The notes: generated by a model not told the origin, from the letters alone. 64,000 nucleotides of DNA from Methanobacterium formicicum DSM 3637 (GCF_000302455.1 NZ_AMPO01000001.1:65001-129000), one strand, 5' to 3'. Positions 8,910 to 22,502 are shown, numbered from the stretch's first letter. Program-made: numbers and translations.

Positions 8910-9683
8910 ATGTCTACCTCAGACCGCAATGTGCGTAAAAAAGAAAAACGGCGAAACGAAATAATCAACGCCGCCGAGACTCTTTTCTTCTCCAAAGGTT
9001 ATGAAAACGTTTCTTTGGATGAGATTGCCCGAAAGGTTGATTTAGGTAGATCCACCCTTTATCTATACTTTGAGAATAAAGAAGAACTATTTTTTGCAAT
9101 TGTACTTCGAGGAACTATTATTTTATATTCATTGATTGAAGAAGAAACTCAGAAAGTAAAAATAGGTGTTGAAAAACTTGCTGCCTTCAGAAAAGCCTAT
9201 TACACATTTGCAAAAACATATCCTGACTATTTGAAGAGTTATAATTATTTTCTCTCTGGAAGATTTGATCTTTCCAACATAAATATAAATAATAAACATA
9301 AAATTGGACAGATTGAGCACAGTAAATACTATTTAGAGTATAAAAAACTCATTGAGGATACTAATAGCTTAGCTAATTTTCCAATACCTAAATTCACCAC
9401 AGGAGAGTACCTTAAGGAAATCCTAAATTTACGCAGCGACATGTTAAATATACTCTGTGACGCCATTAAACATGGAATAAATGAAGGAAACATCCGTTCT
9501 GATGTTAATCCTGTTGAGGCAACTGCACTCTTGACACTAATAGCCAATAGTTTGGATAATATGCCACCGGACTTGAGTAATTTGCTTGAAAGCCAGAATA
9601 TCAGTCATGATCAATTTTTAATGGATGTTGGGGACTTTATAGGTTATATGGTTAGCAGTAAAGTTAGTAAAAAGCTAGAATAA
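8910..9683 (+). CDS. TetR/AcrR family regulator, third paralog
   Basis: The 257-residue protein is longer than its two paralogs because of an insertion in the ligand domain (about residues 118-165). The helix-turn-helix at about residues 18-60 has recognition helix L-G-R-S-T-L-Y-L-Y-F. This differs from L-N-R-A-T in the 2593 protein at two positions. It lies just before a promoter with two ATGACA-N3-TGTCAT operators and likely represses the methyltransferase at 9803. The start ATG at 8910 has only a weak upstream GTAAG stretch. Confidence 0.86.
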   Translation: MSTSDRNVRKKEKRRNEIINAAETLFFSKGYENVSLDEIARKVDLGRSTLYLYFENKEELFFAIVLRGTIILYSLIEEETQKVKIGVEKLAAFRKAYYTFAKTYPDYLKSYNYFLSGRFDLSNININNKHKIGQIEHSKYYLEYKKLIEDTNSLANFPIPKFTTGEYLKEILNLRSDMLNILCDAIKHGINEGNIRSDVNPVEATALLTLIANSLDNMPPDLSNLLESQNISHDQFLMDVGDFIGYMVSSKVSKKLE

Positions 9684-9739
9684 ACTTTAATTTTCTTTAA
9701 TATCTTTCTCTTTAGTTTTTTTCAAGGAAGGGAAAACTA

Positions 9740-9784
9740 TTTATATATAATGACACCATGTCATTAAATGACATTATGTCATTT
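9740..9784 (+). promoter_or_regulatory. TATA box with two operators, 18-bp period
   Basis: TTTATATATAA at 9740-9750 runs into a 19-bp palindrome, TAATGACACCATGTCATTA, at 9748-9766. A second perfect palindrome, AAATGACA-TTA-TGTCATTT, lies at 9766-9784 or one base inside. Centres at 9757 and 9775 are 18 bp apart. The expected transcription start near 9771 lies inside the second site. The layout copies that at 3491-3573, with A changed to G at one symmetric position of each half-site. Confidence 0.72.
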
Positions 9785-9802
9785 TATCAAAGGTGAAGAT
9801 TT

Positions 9803-10699
9803 ATGGAAAAAAATCAAATTAAGGCCAATAGAGAAGGGCCCAGCCAAATGGCAGAAGGCATTGCCATGCAGAGATTTGGAGAATCATCCAAAGGGGAAAA
9901 TGAGCGTATCTGTTACGATCCGTATGCTATACATTTCATTAGGCCAGAAATAATAGAATTTGGAAAGAAACACCCGGAAGAAGCAAAAAAACTTATTGAA
10001 AATACTGAACGCCTTTTTCCAGGATTAAGTAGTTCAATAATGGCCAGAGTCAGATATTTCGATGATTTCGTTAAAAAATCAGTAGCAGATGGCCTGAAAC
10101 AGTTAGTCATACTTGGTGCTGGCTATGATACACGAGCATATCGAATTGAAGAATTAAAAAAGAATGTGAATATCTTTGAAATGGATCACCCCAACACTCA
10201 GGGTTTTAAAATAGAAAAAATCAAGGAAATATTCGGTTCTACTCCCGAAAATGTAGTTTATGTGCCAGTAGATTTTGAAAAAGAGAAAATTGGCGAAAAA
10301 TTATTTGAAAATGGATTTATTAGTTCAAAAAAGACTCTTTTTATATTAGAAGGCCTGGTTATGTACATCCCTCCAGAATCTGTTGCAGAAATATTTTCAT
10401 TCATAACTGAAAATTCAGCCAAAGGAAGTGGGGTTATTTTCGATTATTATCCTCAATCAGTAATTGATGGGACCTGTAAGCTGGAAATAGGACAAAACAT
10501 CAGGAATCATCTGATAAAAATAGGAGAACCATTACAATTTGGAATCAAAGAAGGAGAGATCGAAAATTTCCTTAAGGAATTTGGATTTTCCAGTATCGAA
10601 AACGTGACCAGTGAAGACTATAAAAAAGCATATTTCCAAGGTAAAAATGAAAACAGAGATGTATGTGAGCTTTTATACTTTGCCCATGCAGTGGTTTAA
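9803..10699 (+). CDS. SAM-dependent methyltransferase, TIGR00027/LCM-like
   Basis: The 298-residue protein carries G-A-G-Y-D-T-R-A-Y-R near residue 105, the SAM-binding signature of the leucine carboxyl methyltransferase-like TIGR00027 family. E-M-D-H-P follows about 20 residues later. Related bacterial proteins are common, but their substrates are mostly unknown. AAGGTGAAGA just upstream supports the ATG. Its own promoter with two palindromic operators and the TetR gene before it suggest a substrate-induced methylation, perhaps of a toxic compound or lipid; this is inference. Confidence 0.82.
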   Translation: MEKNQIKANREGPSQMAEGIAMQRFGESSKGENERICYDPYAIHFIRPEIIEFGKKHPEEAKKLIENTERLFPGLSSSIMARVRYFDDFVKKSVADGLKQLVILGAGYDTRAYRIEELKKNVNIFEMDHPNTQGFKIEKIKEIFGSTPENVVYVPVDFEKEKIGEKLFENGFISSKKTLFILEGLVMYIPPESVAEIFSFITENSAKGSGVIFDYYPQSVIDGTCKLEIGQNIRNHLIKIGEPLQFGIKEGEIENFLKEFGFSSIENVTSEDYKKAYFQGKNENRDVCELLYFAHAVV

Positions 10700-10712
10700 A
10701 CTAGATTATAAT

Positions 10713-12182
10713 TTAAAAACATCGGGGAATGTATCTTAAAAGATCTGTAGCAGAAAAATTAAAGCCATATTCTCCTACTGCCATATCCCCCGCCCTTCCA
10801 TTAATGTACGCCCCTAAAAAAGCTGCTTCAAATGCATTTTGACCCTGGGCAAGTAGTGCACCTATTAAACCAGCCAAACAATCCCCAGTTCCACCTACAC
10901 TCATCCCGGGATTTCCAGTGCTGTTCAATTTAAGTTTGTCATTACCAGCTATGATATCCACTGCTCCCTTTAAAATTACCGTGGTATCAGACTCTCTTGA
11001 AACCTCACCAACCACCTTAATTTTATCCTGCAGATCCTGAGGAGCGGTTATGCCTGAAAATTCACGAAACTCTCCGGCATGGGGTGTGATTACAGTTTCA
11101 TAGATTCTACGGGGTAAAACTCCAGGACCCAACATTTTCAGAGCATCAGCATCTATTACCATTGGTTTTTCAATTTCAACTGCCAGATCATTAACTGCTA
11201 TAGCAGTTTCCTCTTCTCTCCCTATTCCACAACCCAGTACTACTGAATCAAAGTTTTCTGAGAGTTTAATCAACTCCTCAGTGTCTTTGGGATTAATAAA
11301 ATCATCTGATAATCCATGGACAATCAAATCAGGAGAGTAAGATCTGATGACCGATGACAACTGTTGTGGACAGGCTACAACCGCCAAATCTGCACCTGCA
11401 GCAAGCGATGACAGGGCTGCTAGAGCCGGTGCACCAGAATACTCTTTACTTCCCCCAATTATCAGAACTTTTCCATTTTGACCCTTATGAGATTTTTGAT
11501 CCCTTTTTTCAATACGCAGAAGATCGCCAGGTCCTGTGAATAATTCTGCTTCTTTGGGGATTCCAATGTCAAAAAGTTCAATACTCCCAACATAATCCAC
11601 ACTGGCAATGTTCAAGCCCACCTTAACCTTATGAAAGGTCACAGTTACATCAGCATGAACCGCCTTATCCGCAACCATACCTGAACCTGGATCAACACCG
11701 GTAGGCACATCCACTGCTACAGTGAATCCTTCGGACTGGTTGATTATATCCACTGCAGTAGATATCGGCTCACGGAGATTTCCCCTGACACCGGTGCCCA
11801 GAAGAGCATCAACTATCACTTCTGCATCTGTTTTGCGGAGATATGAAGAGTCCTTAACAATATTAAGTGATAGTGGGTTAGTTCCATTACTCATTCTCTC
11901 CAGAACTTCCCAGTTCAGCCTGGTTTCGGGTGATTTGATAAGGGCAGGGTCGGATAAAAATAATACTTCAACTTCAAAACCATGGTTTATGAGGTACCTG
12001 GCAGCTACAAATCCATCACCACCATTTCCCCCATTTCCAGCAAATATTGCCACTTTACAAGGGTTCCTGTTATTGATAATTCTTCTGGCCAGGCAGCTTC
12101 CAGCATTTTCCATTAGAGAGGTTTGTGGAATGCCCATGGCCTCAGAGTTGGCATCTGCAACCATCATATCCTTAGGAGTCAT
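10713..12182 (-). CDS. nnr: Bifunctional NAD(P)HX epimerase/dehydratase
   Basis: This enzyme repairs hydrated NADH and NADPH. The N-terminal epimerase part has L-M-E-N-A-G near residue 23 and G-N-G-G-N-G-G-D-G-F near residue 48. The C-terminal ribokinase-like ADP-dependent dehydratase has N-S-T-G-N-P-G-M-S-V-G-G-T-G-D near residue 430. The frame is open from 12236, but the first 18 residues are hydrophobic and unlike the family. ATG at 12182, with GTGAT just before it, fits better and gives 489 residues. It is transcribed away from the potassium channel gene. Confidence 0.9.
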   Translation of the reverse strand: MTPKDMMVADANSEAMGIPQTSLMENAGSCLARRIINNRNPCKVAIFAGNGGNGGDGFVAARYLINHGFEVEVLFLSDPALIKSPETRLNWEVLERMSNGTNPLSLNIVKDSSYLRKTDAEVIVDALLGTGVRGNLREPISTAVDIINQSEGFTVAVDVPTGVDPGSGMVADKAVHADVTVTFHKVKVGLNIASVDYVGSIELFDIGIPKEAELFTGPGDLLRIEKRDQKSHKGQNGKVLIIGGSKEYSGAPALAALSSLAAGADLAVVACPQQLSSVIRSYSPDLIVHGLSDDFINPKDTEELIKLSENFDSVVLGCGIGREEETAIAVNDLAVEIEKPMVIDADALKMLGPGVLPRRIYETVITPHAGEFREFSGITAPQDLQDKIKVVGEVSRESDTTVILKGAVDIIAGNDKLKLNSTGNPGMSVGGTGDCLAGLIGALLAQGQNAFEAAFLGAYINGRAGDMAVGEYGFNFSATDLLRYIPRCF

Positions 12183-12327
12183 GTTATCACTAGTTATAAT
12201 TATAAGAAAGATGATATTTAACCATACCCATAACATTTAGGGATTCCAGATAGTAAAAATCATTAAAATTGATTATAATAAAACTAAAATTGATTAAAAT
12301 AAATAATGGTTGCATCACGGTGATGAC

Positions 12328-14256
<1,929 letters not shown>

Positions 14257-14411
14257 ATATTTCGATGCAGAACAAAAATAGTACGAATAAAAAAACCCCT
14301 TAATGATCCCAAATCACATAAGGAACACGTGATTAATATCAAAATGAATGTTTAAGAATTTAAAGTGTTTATTGAAGTTGTTTGAATTGAAAGGTTAATT
14401 AAATTTGTTTA

Positions 14412-14440
14412 ATAAAAAAATAAAGGGAAAAATCCCTTTA
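14412..14440 (-). terminator. Intrinsic-type terminator after ftr
   Basis: TAAAGGGA (14421-14428) pairs perfectly with TCCCTTTA (14433-14440) across an AAAA loop. Read on the minus strand, the hairpin is followed by T7 (14413-14419). It lies 20 bases past the ftr stop. Confidence 0.65.
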
Positions 14441-14459
14441 AACTATATTTTCAGGTTAA

Positions 14460-15374
<915 letters not shown>

Positions 15375-15383
15375 GTGCTGGAG

Positions 15384-15414
<31 letters not shown>

Positions 15415-15560
15415 CAATACAGCTGATTTAAAAGATTTTAAGAGTAAAAATAGTTTGAATTTGACATATACCCTAGTTAAACCAATTCCAGACTATAATA
15501 AATCATATATTAATTACTTACCCGCAATGAGATAGCATGTTGATGTGTCCACAGGATAGG

Positions 15561-16577
15561 TTACAGTTTTTTAGTCATTTTATCCACTGCATCGGCACCG
15601 AAGTAGGGTAAAACTGCCACTCCTAAAATGGTAGTCATCCAGAAGGATATCAACCGTTCCACCAGAGTGGCGGCCGCACTAATCGATGCAGGTATGCCTG
15701 CGTAGGAGTAGAGGAGGATCATCATACCATCCACAGCACCTAAACCCCCTGGAAGTAATGGAATCATTCCTATAAGGGTGGAAATGACAAAAACTGCTGC
15801 TATGATCTCCAGAGGCGCGTTTATATTTAATGCCAGGAATACAACGTAAACCCGCATGATTTCAAGGCCCCATATTACAAAAGAAATTGGTATTCCATAG
15901 AGGAGAACCTTACGATCAGTGATCATAACTCTCATACTATCTTGAAACCCTCCAACCGCATTAATAGCCCTTTGTTCTACTCGATTGTGCATTTTACTGG
16001 AAATTCTTTTTAAAATATTTAAAAACCATCGCACAGCCCTGTCACCAAATTCACGGTTTATGGACATGTAAAGTGCCAGGAAGAAAACAACTATCAATAT
16101 TATAAGGCCTATTACCAAGGTGATAACCATCCACTGGGGTAGGTTTATGTACAAGATAGCGGTTATTATGGTTATTATGGCTAGAGCTATGAAAGGAAAA
16201 GTATCAAGGCCTCTATCAGCAATAACCGTTGCAAAAGCATTTTCAAATGGTGACTGTGAATATTTACTGAGTAAATATGCCCTTACTGGTTCTCCACCCC
16301 CTCTTCCACTGGGGGTGATGTTGTTAATGGCCAGCCCCACCATGAGCATCGGGAGGAGGTGTCTTCGTTTAATGGATATATCCAGTGAAGAAGTGGTAAT
16401 TGACCATCTTTCAGTCCAGAGACCGTATATAGCCAGTTGAATGATAACTGCCAGTGCCAAATACCATGGATTGGACTGTTGAAGGGCAGTTTCAATCTTT
16501 TCCGGGCCGATAAATAGCACCATTAAAGCCAGTACTCCAACACCTGCCAGCATCAGAATCAGCGTCTTATGCTTCAT
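15561..16577 (-). CDS. UPF0104/AglD-like integral membrane protein
   Basis: The 338-residue protein has about eight hydrophobic helices. It also has the family segment T-P-S-G-R-G-G-G-E-P-V-R near residues 88-99, and P-L-L-P-G-G-L-G-A-V-D-G near residues 274-285. These mark the lysylphosphatidylglycerol synthase transmembrane / AglD family, proposed to act on dolichol-linked or lipid-linked sugars. Here a role in envelope lipid or glycan handling is inferred. GGGTGAATCGGT before the ATG supports the start. Confidence 0.82.
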   Translation of the reverse strand: MKHKTLILMLAGVGVLALMVLFIGPEKIETALQQSNPWYLALAVIIQLAIYGLWTERWSITTSSLDISIKRRHLLPMLMVGLAINNITPSGRGGGEPVRAYLLSKYSQSPFENAFATVIADRGLDTFPFIALAIITIITAILYINLPQWMVITLVIGLIILIVVFFLALYMSINREFGDRAVRWFLNILKRISSKMHNRVEQRAINAVGGFQDSMRVMITDRKVLLYGIPISFVIWGLEIMRVYVVFLALNINAPLEIIAAVFVISTLIGMIPLLPGGLGAVDGMMILLYSYAGIPASISAAATLVERLISFWMTTILGVAVLPYFGADAVDKMTKKL

Positions 16578-16849
16578 ACCGATTCACCCGTTGTGCATTA
16601 ATTTTTATCAACCATCACCACTCCACTGGATACAGATTTAACTAAATTAATAAGCATAAATTTCAGTGAATAAACGAAATCATAGCTTATAGCGAATTTA
16701 TTTTTTTAAATTAAATTATGATACCAAATTACTGTCAAGTGAATCACTACAATCCAGTAATAATTGAATCAATTATTAAATCTGAATCGACTGCAATACA
16801 CAGGAATCCACTAGTCTATTAAAATAACTATTTAAACTTTTAAAATGGA

Positions 16850-17332
16850 TTAAAGTTGCACTGTTTCCCAGCTGAGATCAATGGTGTTCAGGAGTATCAC
16901 TGTTTTCACCCCAGATACATATCCACAGGTTTCACCGGGATTGATAATCATTGTTTCGCCCTCTTCTACTTCCATTTGATGAGTGTGGCCACGTATAACC
17001 AGGTCATATTTTCGGCTTTCGGTTAAGGCATCCACCAGTGCTTGGTTTGTTCCATGGATTACCGCTATTTTTCTACCATCAACTTCTAATTCCTTGAAAT
17101 CTTCCAGTGCACATAGTTTTGCATATGCTGCCCTTAATCCGCGCCTTTCACCATCGTTATTACCAAAAATTGCCTCTAATGGAGCTTGAAGTTTTTCAAA
17201 TTCTCTTGATGTGAATGGAGCTATGAGATCACCAGCATGTACCACCATGTCAACCTTTGACTGGTTAAATACTTCCACTGCAGCCCTGATTGCTTTCAGA
17301 TGGTCATGGCTGTCTGACATTATACCTATCAT
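16850..17332 (-). CDS. YfcE/MJ0936-type metallophosphoesterase
   Basis: This calcineurin-like phosphodiesterase of about 160 residues shows all metal motifs: S-D-S-H-D-H near the start, H-A-G-D-L, G-N-N-D-G, V-I-H-G-T and G-H-T-H. Substrates of the family include phosphodiesters; the natural one is unknown. ATG at 17332 has GAGGG six bases before it and is preferred over the ATG two codons upstream. It stands alone between two spacers. Confidence 0.88.
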   Translation of the reverse strand: MIGIMSDSHDHLKAIRAAVEVFNQSKVDMVVHAGDLIAPFTSREFEKLQAPLEAIFGNNDGERRGLRAAYAKLCALEDFKELEVDGRKIAVIHGTNQALVDALTESRKYDLVIRGHTHQMEVEEGETMIINPGETCGYVSGVKTVILLNTIDLSWETVQL

Positions 17333-17819
17333 TTTCATCCCTCAAAACAATAACATCAAATGAAAAATCAGTTAATTAAAATCATTATAAGGTTAGGTTT
17401 GGAGATCATATATAACTTTCCATAAATGATAAAAATGGAAAATAAACCATCATCGCCAATTATTAACTTTTTTAGTTGATATTAAATTTAAATTAATTTT
17501 TTTAGGGAAAAATTCAATGTCTCGATAAGTTTAAAGAAATAACTTTAACTATTTAACATTAAAAATTGTAATAGTTATTACCCTTAATGTTTGGGCTCAA
17601 TTTTCTCAGAGATTAAACTCATTTTCCATTATTTATTAAGAAAAATCGATTTATAACCTATTTTAAGCTCATTATTTACAAAAAAGTGATTCTCACTACT
17701 TTTTTATGATTTCCCCCATTTATTAATCATTACACCCTTCATATTATTTTATTAGACACTTGGACACATTATATTAATGAACAAATGAGTATTCAATCAA
17801 AGTACCGGAGGTTTTAAAA
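17333..17819. other. Gene-free AT-rich spacer with one hairpin
   Basis: No gene is supported. A hairpin with AAAAAAGT(GA)...ACTTTTTT arms spans about 17680-17705. It ends in a T-run and could terminate a short transcript, but no upstream gene reads into it. The end holds a TATA-like ACATTATATTAA near 17765-17776 and GGAGG before the SPFH gene. Confidence 0.45.
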
Positions 17820-18605
<786 letters not shown>

Positions 18606-18665
18606 TCCAATTAGCGAAATGGATATTTTTAACTGCCCCTCCTGTATCAAGAGTGATCCAATGTG

Positions 18666-18715
18666 AGTGATCTTGATGATCACTGGCAGTAAGTCCATTT
18701 TCTCCTTTTTATATT
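18666..18715 (+). terminator. Possible terminator after the SPFH gene
   Basis: AGTGATC-TTGAT-GATCACT forms a perfect 7-bp stem about 60 bases past the stop. It is followed by pyrimidine-rich sequence with T4 and T5 runs near 18698-18710. The T-run is not immediate, so this is tentative. Confidence 0.35.
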
Positions 18716-18875
18716 TTCCATGGAAAGCACATAATACACAACCCCATCTGAACATCCCAATATTTTTTTATTAAAGCCATGAAACCTTTTCATAAGAATA
18801 CACTTCATATGAATATTTTTTTTAAATTTTAAACCATTTAAAGACAATTTAATTCTAAATCTGTCCTTAGTGAGA

Positions 18876-18907
18876 TTTATATATAAGATTGACCATCTTC
18901 TGATTAT
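18876..18907 (+). promoter_or_regulatory. trkH promoter, probably leaderless
   Basis: TTTATATATA at 18876-18885 lies about 27 bases before the ATG at 18908. No Shine-Dalgarno-like sequence is present in front of it. Transcription should start within a few bases of the ATG, so the mRNA is probably leaderless. Confidence 0.55.
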
Positions 18908-20338
18908 ATGAGAAATTATCTGGGGAAGAAGGATCTAATTTTAATTGCCAATCCTTTAGGAATGATAATGCAGGGCACCGGCATAGTAGTACTCATACCC
19001 ATAATAATAGCCCTAATCTATGGTGAAAATGACTACGTTGGTTTTTTAGCCTTCGGAGCCTTTTCAATTTTAGTAGGAGCATTCTTAAGAAGGTTACCTG
19101 CTAATTTTAACCTGTTAAAACTCAAACACGGGATGATCATTGCATCCCTGGCCTGGCTTTGGGCCGCCCTTATTGGTAGTTTCTGTTTGATGTATTCAAC
19201 CAACATAGATTTTTTGAATGCTTATTTTGAAAGTATGTCTGCCTGGAGTGGAAGTGGATTCACCATTTACGCCAACGTGGAAATCCTACCCAAATCAATC
19301 CTATTTTTAAGGAGCCTTATGCAGTGGGTTGGTGGGCTTGGAGTTGTTATTGTGGTCATAGGAGTTTTAATACGACCCGGAACTGCAGCAGCCCGATTAT
19401 ATAAATCAGAAGCACGTGAAGAAAAAATAAAACCCAGTATAACCGGTACCGTGAAAACTATCTGGTGGATATACCTTTTATACACCATTTTAGGTATTGT
19501 GCTCTACGTGATCGTGGGGATGAACCTGTTCGATGCCATTAACAATACCTTCACCAACCTTTCCACCGGAGGTATGTCCATTAAAAATGATAGTATTGGG
19601 GCCTATGGCAGCAATGCCATCTATATTGTAACCATGTTCCTGATGATTCTGGGAGGTACCAGCTTCCTGGTGCATTACAAAGCATTGAAGGGACGGGTTA
19701 TTGACGTGTTTCACGATATCCAGTTCCAAGCAATGATAATTATAATTAGTGTATTTTACATTCTTTTAATTGTTAACGCTCACTTTACATCCATGGATTC
19801 TGCCTTTTTTGTAATATCCGCCCTTAGCTGTACAGGATCAAATATTCAACCAATAAGCACCATGATCAACTGGTCAGACTATGCCAAGGTGATTATTTTA
19901 GCCGCTATGATCATTGGAATGTCCGCCGGTTCCACCACCGGAGCCCTTAAACTGATAAGGGTAGTTACCCTGGTTAAAGGACTTTACTGGGAGATAAAAA
20001 AAATATTATCACCCCAAGGTTCAATCATCCCCCGTAAGATTAGTGGAAAACCCGTGGGAGATGTGGAAATCAGGGAAGCTGGAAGTTACACATTCATATA
20101 CCTGTTTTTTATGTTTATAAGCTGGTTGGTGCTTATGAGTTATGGTTACGGTGGGATTGATTCATTGTTTGAAGTTGCATCAGCCCAGGGAAATGTGGGA
20201 CTTTCCATGGGGATAGTATCTTACAACATGCCAGATGTTGCAGAACTTTTCATGATATTCAACATGTGGATTGGTCGAATTGAAATTATACCCGCACTGG
20301 TACTGTTAAAAGGCTTATGGGATGTTTTTAAGGGATAA
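18908..20338 (+). CDS. trkH: TrkH/KtrB-type potassium uptake protein
   Basis: The 476-residue integral membrane protein has the four pore-loop pattern of K+ translocating subunits. Filter-like segments are W-S-G-S-G-F near 118, N-L-S-T-G-G-M near 220, A-L-S-C-T-G-S near 308 and A-Q-G-N-V-G-L near 428. It would work with a cytoplasmic NAD-binding TrkA subunit, which is not adjacent. The K+ channel at 12328 has its own NAD domain. No ribosome binding site is seen. Confidence 0.9.
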   Translation: MRNYLGKKDLILIANPLGMIMQGTGIVVLIPIIIALIYGENDYVGFLAFGAFSILVGAFLRRLPANFNLLKLKHGMIIASLAWLWAALIGSFCLMYSTNIDFLNAYFESMSAWSGSGFTIYANVEILPKSILFLRSLMQWVGGLGVVIVVIGVLIRPGTAAARLYKSEAREEKIKPSITGTVKTIWWIYLLYTILGIVLYVIVGMNLFDAINNTFTNLSTGGMSIKNDSIGAYGSNAIYIVTMFLMILGGTSFLVHYKALKGRVIDVFHDIQFQAMIIIISVFYILLIVNAHFTSMDSAFFVISALSCTGSNIQPISTMINWSDYAKVIILAAMIIGMSAGSTTGALKLIRVVTLVKGLYWEIKKILSPQGSIIPRKISGKPVGDVEIREAGSYTFIYLFFMFISWLVLMSYGYGGIDSLFEVASAQGNVGLSMGIVSYNMPDVAELFMIFNMWIGRIEIIPALVLLKGLWDVFKG

Positions 20339-20349
20339 CTTTTTAAAGA

Positions 20350-20399
20350 ATAATACAGTTTTAAAAGATAATACAATTTTAAAAGGATAATACAGAATA
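20350..20399. repeat. Short tandem repeat, about 18 bp, 2.5 copies
   Basis: AATACAGTTTTAAAAGAT is followed by AATACAATTTTAAAAGGAT and then AATACAGAATAT. This is a simple AT-rich tandem duplication between trkH and the next gene; no role can be assigned. Confidence 0.5.
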
Positions 20400-20459
20400 T
20401 CTAATGGATAACTGATCTATGAGATTTTTTAGGATTAATAACCTGGGAAAGGTAGTATT

Positions 20460-21410
20460 ATGGATTTTTTCACTCACTTCATCGTGCCCTTTGCTATTTT
20501 GACCCTTCTCAAGGTCAAAGGTTTTACTGTTAAAGACCGGCTTTCAGGGGGTTTTGGAGGGATATCTGTTGATTTTGATGTGATTTTCTTTGCAGTTGGT
20601 TTCCTGGCCCCTGAACTTTTCATTTTCACCCACAGAGGAATCACCCATAGTTTCATCTTTGGACTTGTAACTGCCATCATATTCATTTACATCATCTCTA
20701 GACCCTCTATAAATGGTTTTATCAGCCATTTAATCCGAAGAGATATTAAAATCAAATTCAATAAGCGAAACGTGATATTAGCATATTTTGGAGTTCTCAC
20801 TCATCTTTTCCTGGACTTTCTGACCACCGGAGGCATACCCCTATTTTATCCATTTTCCCTGACCCGTTACAGTGCCAATCTTTATTATTATACTGATCTG
20901 GTCACTGCAATTGTTGCCCTGGCTGTTCTCATCATTCTTTACCTGCGTCTGGATCCCAAATACAAAAAAATTGCCCTGGTGGGATTTATGATTATGCTTA
21001 TCTCCTTTGGTGGGATTCGTGCCGATGCAAAAATGGATACCCTCCAGAGTCAGACCCTGAGTGATGGTTACAATCAGATAACTGCTTATCCCACCTCAGA
21101 CATGTTCACCTGGACTGTGGTGGAAAGTGACGGAGGTAATAAATATAAGGTTTTCACCTACAACACCCTGCAAAAAGAGTCTTCCAATTTAAGAGAGGTT
21201 AACAACCTCACCGTTAATAACGGGAGCTATGAATCTGCACAGGAGGCCATAAAATATGCAAATACCCTCCCTGAGGTGGAAAAGTTCCACTGGAATTTTC
21301 CTCATGCAACCATAAACGCGACTAAGACTGATTCTGGGTGGAATTTGACCTACTCTGATCTTATCGGGAACCATTATGAGCCTGGTGAGTTATCAGTGGT
21401 TGTATCTTAA
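20460..21410 (+). CDS. YdjM-type membrane-bound metal-dependent hydrolase
   Basis: The 316-residue protein starts M-D-F-F-T-H, with later H-R-G-I-T-H-S near residue 59 and L-T-H-L-F-L-D-F near residue 115. This is the histidine pattern of the YdjM (DUF457) family. It has several membrane helices in the first 180 residues and an extracytoplasmic C-terminal domain of about 120 residues. The substrate is unknown. AAAGGTAGT precedes the ATG. Probably transcribed alone or with trkH. Confidence 0.8.
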   Translation: MDFFTHFIVPFAILTLLKVKGFTVKDRLSGGFGGISVDFDVIFFAVGFLAPELFIFTHRGITHSFIFGLVTAIIFIYIISRPSINGFISHLIRRDIKIKFNKRNVILAYFGVLTHLFLDFLTTGGIPLFYPFSLTRYSANLYYYTDLVTAIVALAVLIILYLRLDPKYKKIALVGFMIMLISFGGIRADAKMDTLQSQTLSDGYNQITAYPTSDMFTWTVVESDGGNKYKVFTYNTLQKESSNLREVNNLTVNNGSYESAQEAIKYANTLPEVEKFHWNFPHATINATKTDSGWNLTYSDLIGNHYEPGELSVVVS

Positions 21411-21527
21411 AAATAATAAAAAAATATAATTCAGAAATGTTACATTAATTTAAGGATAATTATACCAATCTAATTCTCTAAGTATACCAATTTCTTTTAA
21501 AAATAAATTTTATTTTGAAATAAATCC

Positions 21528-22157
21528 TTAATAATATCCTGTTGACATTTCACGGGCCAGTTGAACATGGCGGGACCCATCATCTACAGCCGGACCATGG
21601 CCCGGTAAAAGATAGTGTATATCAAGTTTACTGAGTCTTTCCAGGGATTTTCTCATGTCATCCATATTTCCGCCCAGATCCACACGGCCAAAACCCCCAC
21701 CAGAAAACACTGTGTCCCCTGAGATCAGGGTTTCACCATCATAGAGGCATATACTGCCCGAGGTATGACCAGGGGTGAGTAACACTTCAAAATCATGAAT
21801 TTTATCCCCTTCATTTAGTTTACGGCTTACTTCCATTTTTTCCATGGTCTTTCCAAACATGGTGGCCAGAAGAACATCTTCATCCCCTTCTTCTAAGGCC
21901 CGTGCATCATTTGGGTGCATGGCCACTTCCAGATTCAGGTAACGATTGCCACCTATATGATCGTAGTGGTTGTGGGTGTTCACAATAAGGGATAGATCAT
22001 CAACACTTGATCCTGCTTCTTTAATGGATTTTAAGATGTAATCCATGTTCTGACCGGTTCCAGTATCCACGATGATATCTTCAAATACATAGACATTGGA
22101 GTCATTTCCCCTTCCTTCAATTACAATGATGTCATTGATTTTAGGCAACAGCTTCAC
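21528..22157 (-). CDS. MBL-fold metallo-hydrolase (glyoxalase II-like)
   Basis: The 209-residue protein has the metal motif N-T-H-N-H-Y-D-H-I-G-G near residue 59, then T-P-G-H-T-S-G-S and S-G-D-T-V-F, and a late L-P-G-H-G-P. This is the complete beta-lactamase-fold zinc site. Physiological substrate is probably a thioester or similar ester; not provable here. The start is GTG at 22157 with AGGAT close before it. Confidence 0.85.
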   Translation of the reverse strand: MKLLPKINDIIVIEGRGNDSNVYVFEDIIVDTGTGQNMDYILKSIKEAGSSVDDLSLIVNTHNHYDHIGGNRYLNLEVAMHPNDARALEEGDEDVLLATMFGKTMEKMEVSRKLNEGDKIHDFEVLLTPGHTSGSICLYDGETLISGDTVFSGGGFGRVDLGGNMDDMRKSLERLSKLDIHYLLPGHGPAVDDGSRHVQLAREMSTGYY

Positions 22158-22234
22158 ATCCTGATAATATTTTATCCTGATATAATGTTTGAGATGTTAA
22201 AATGGTTTTTAAGACAGTTAATAGAAAAAAAGTG

Positions 22235-22390
<156 letters not shown>

Positions 22391-22420
22391 TATGGATTGG
22401 CCTTCTTAAAAGACCTTTTA

Positions 22421-22502
<82 letters not shown>

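Larger units (their letters stand above)
18606..18907. other. Spacer between SPFH and trkH genes
   Basis: No gene is supported. It holds the hairpin at 18666-18684 and the trkH promoter at 18876-18885; the rest is AT-rich. Confidence 0.5.

Noticed and set aside
17680..17705. Hairpin with A6/T6 arms as terminator of a small RNA
   Set aside because: No upstream promoter or RNA is evident, and AT-rich arms arise often by chance here.
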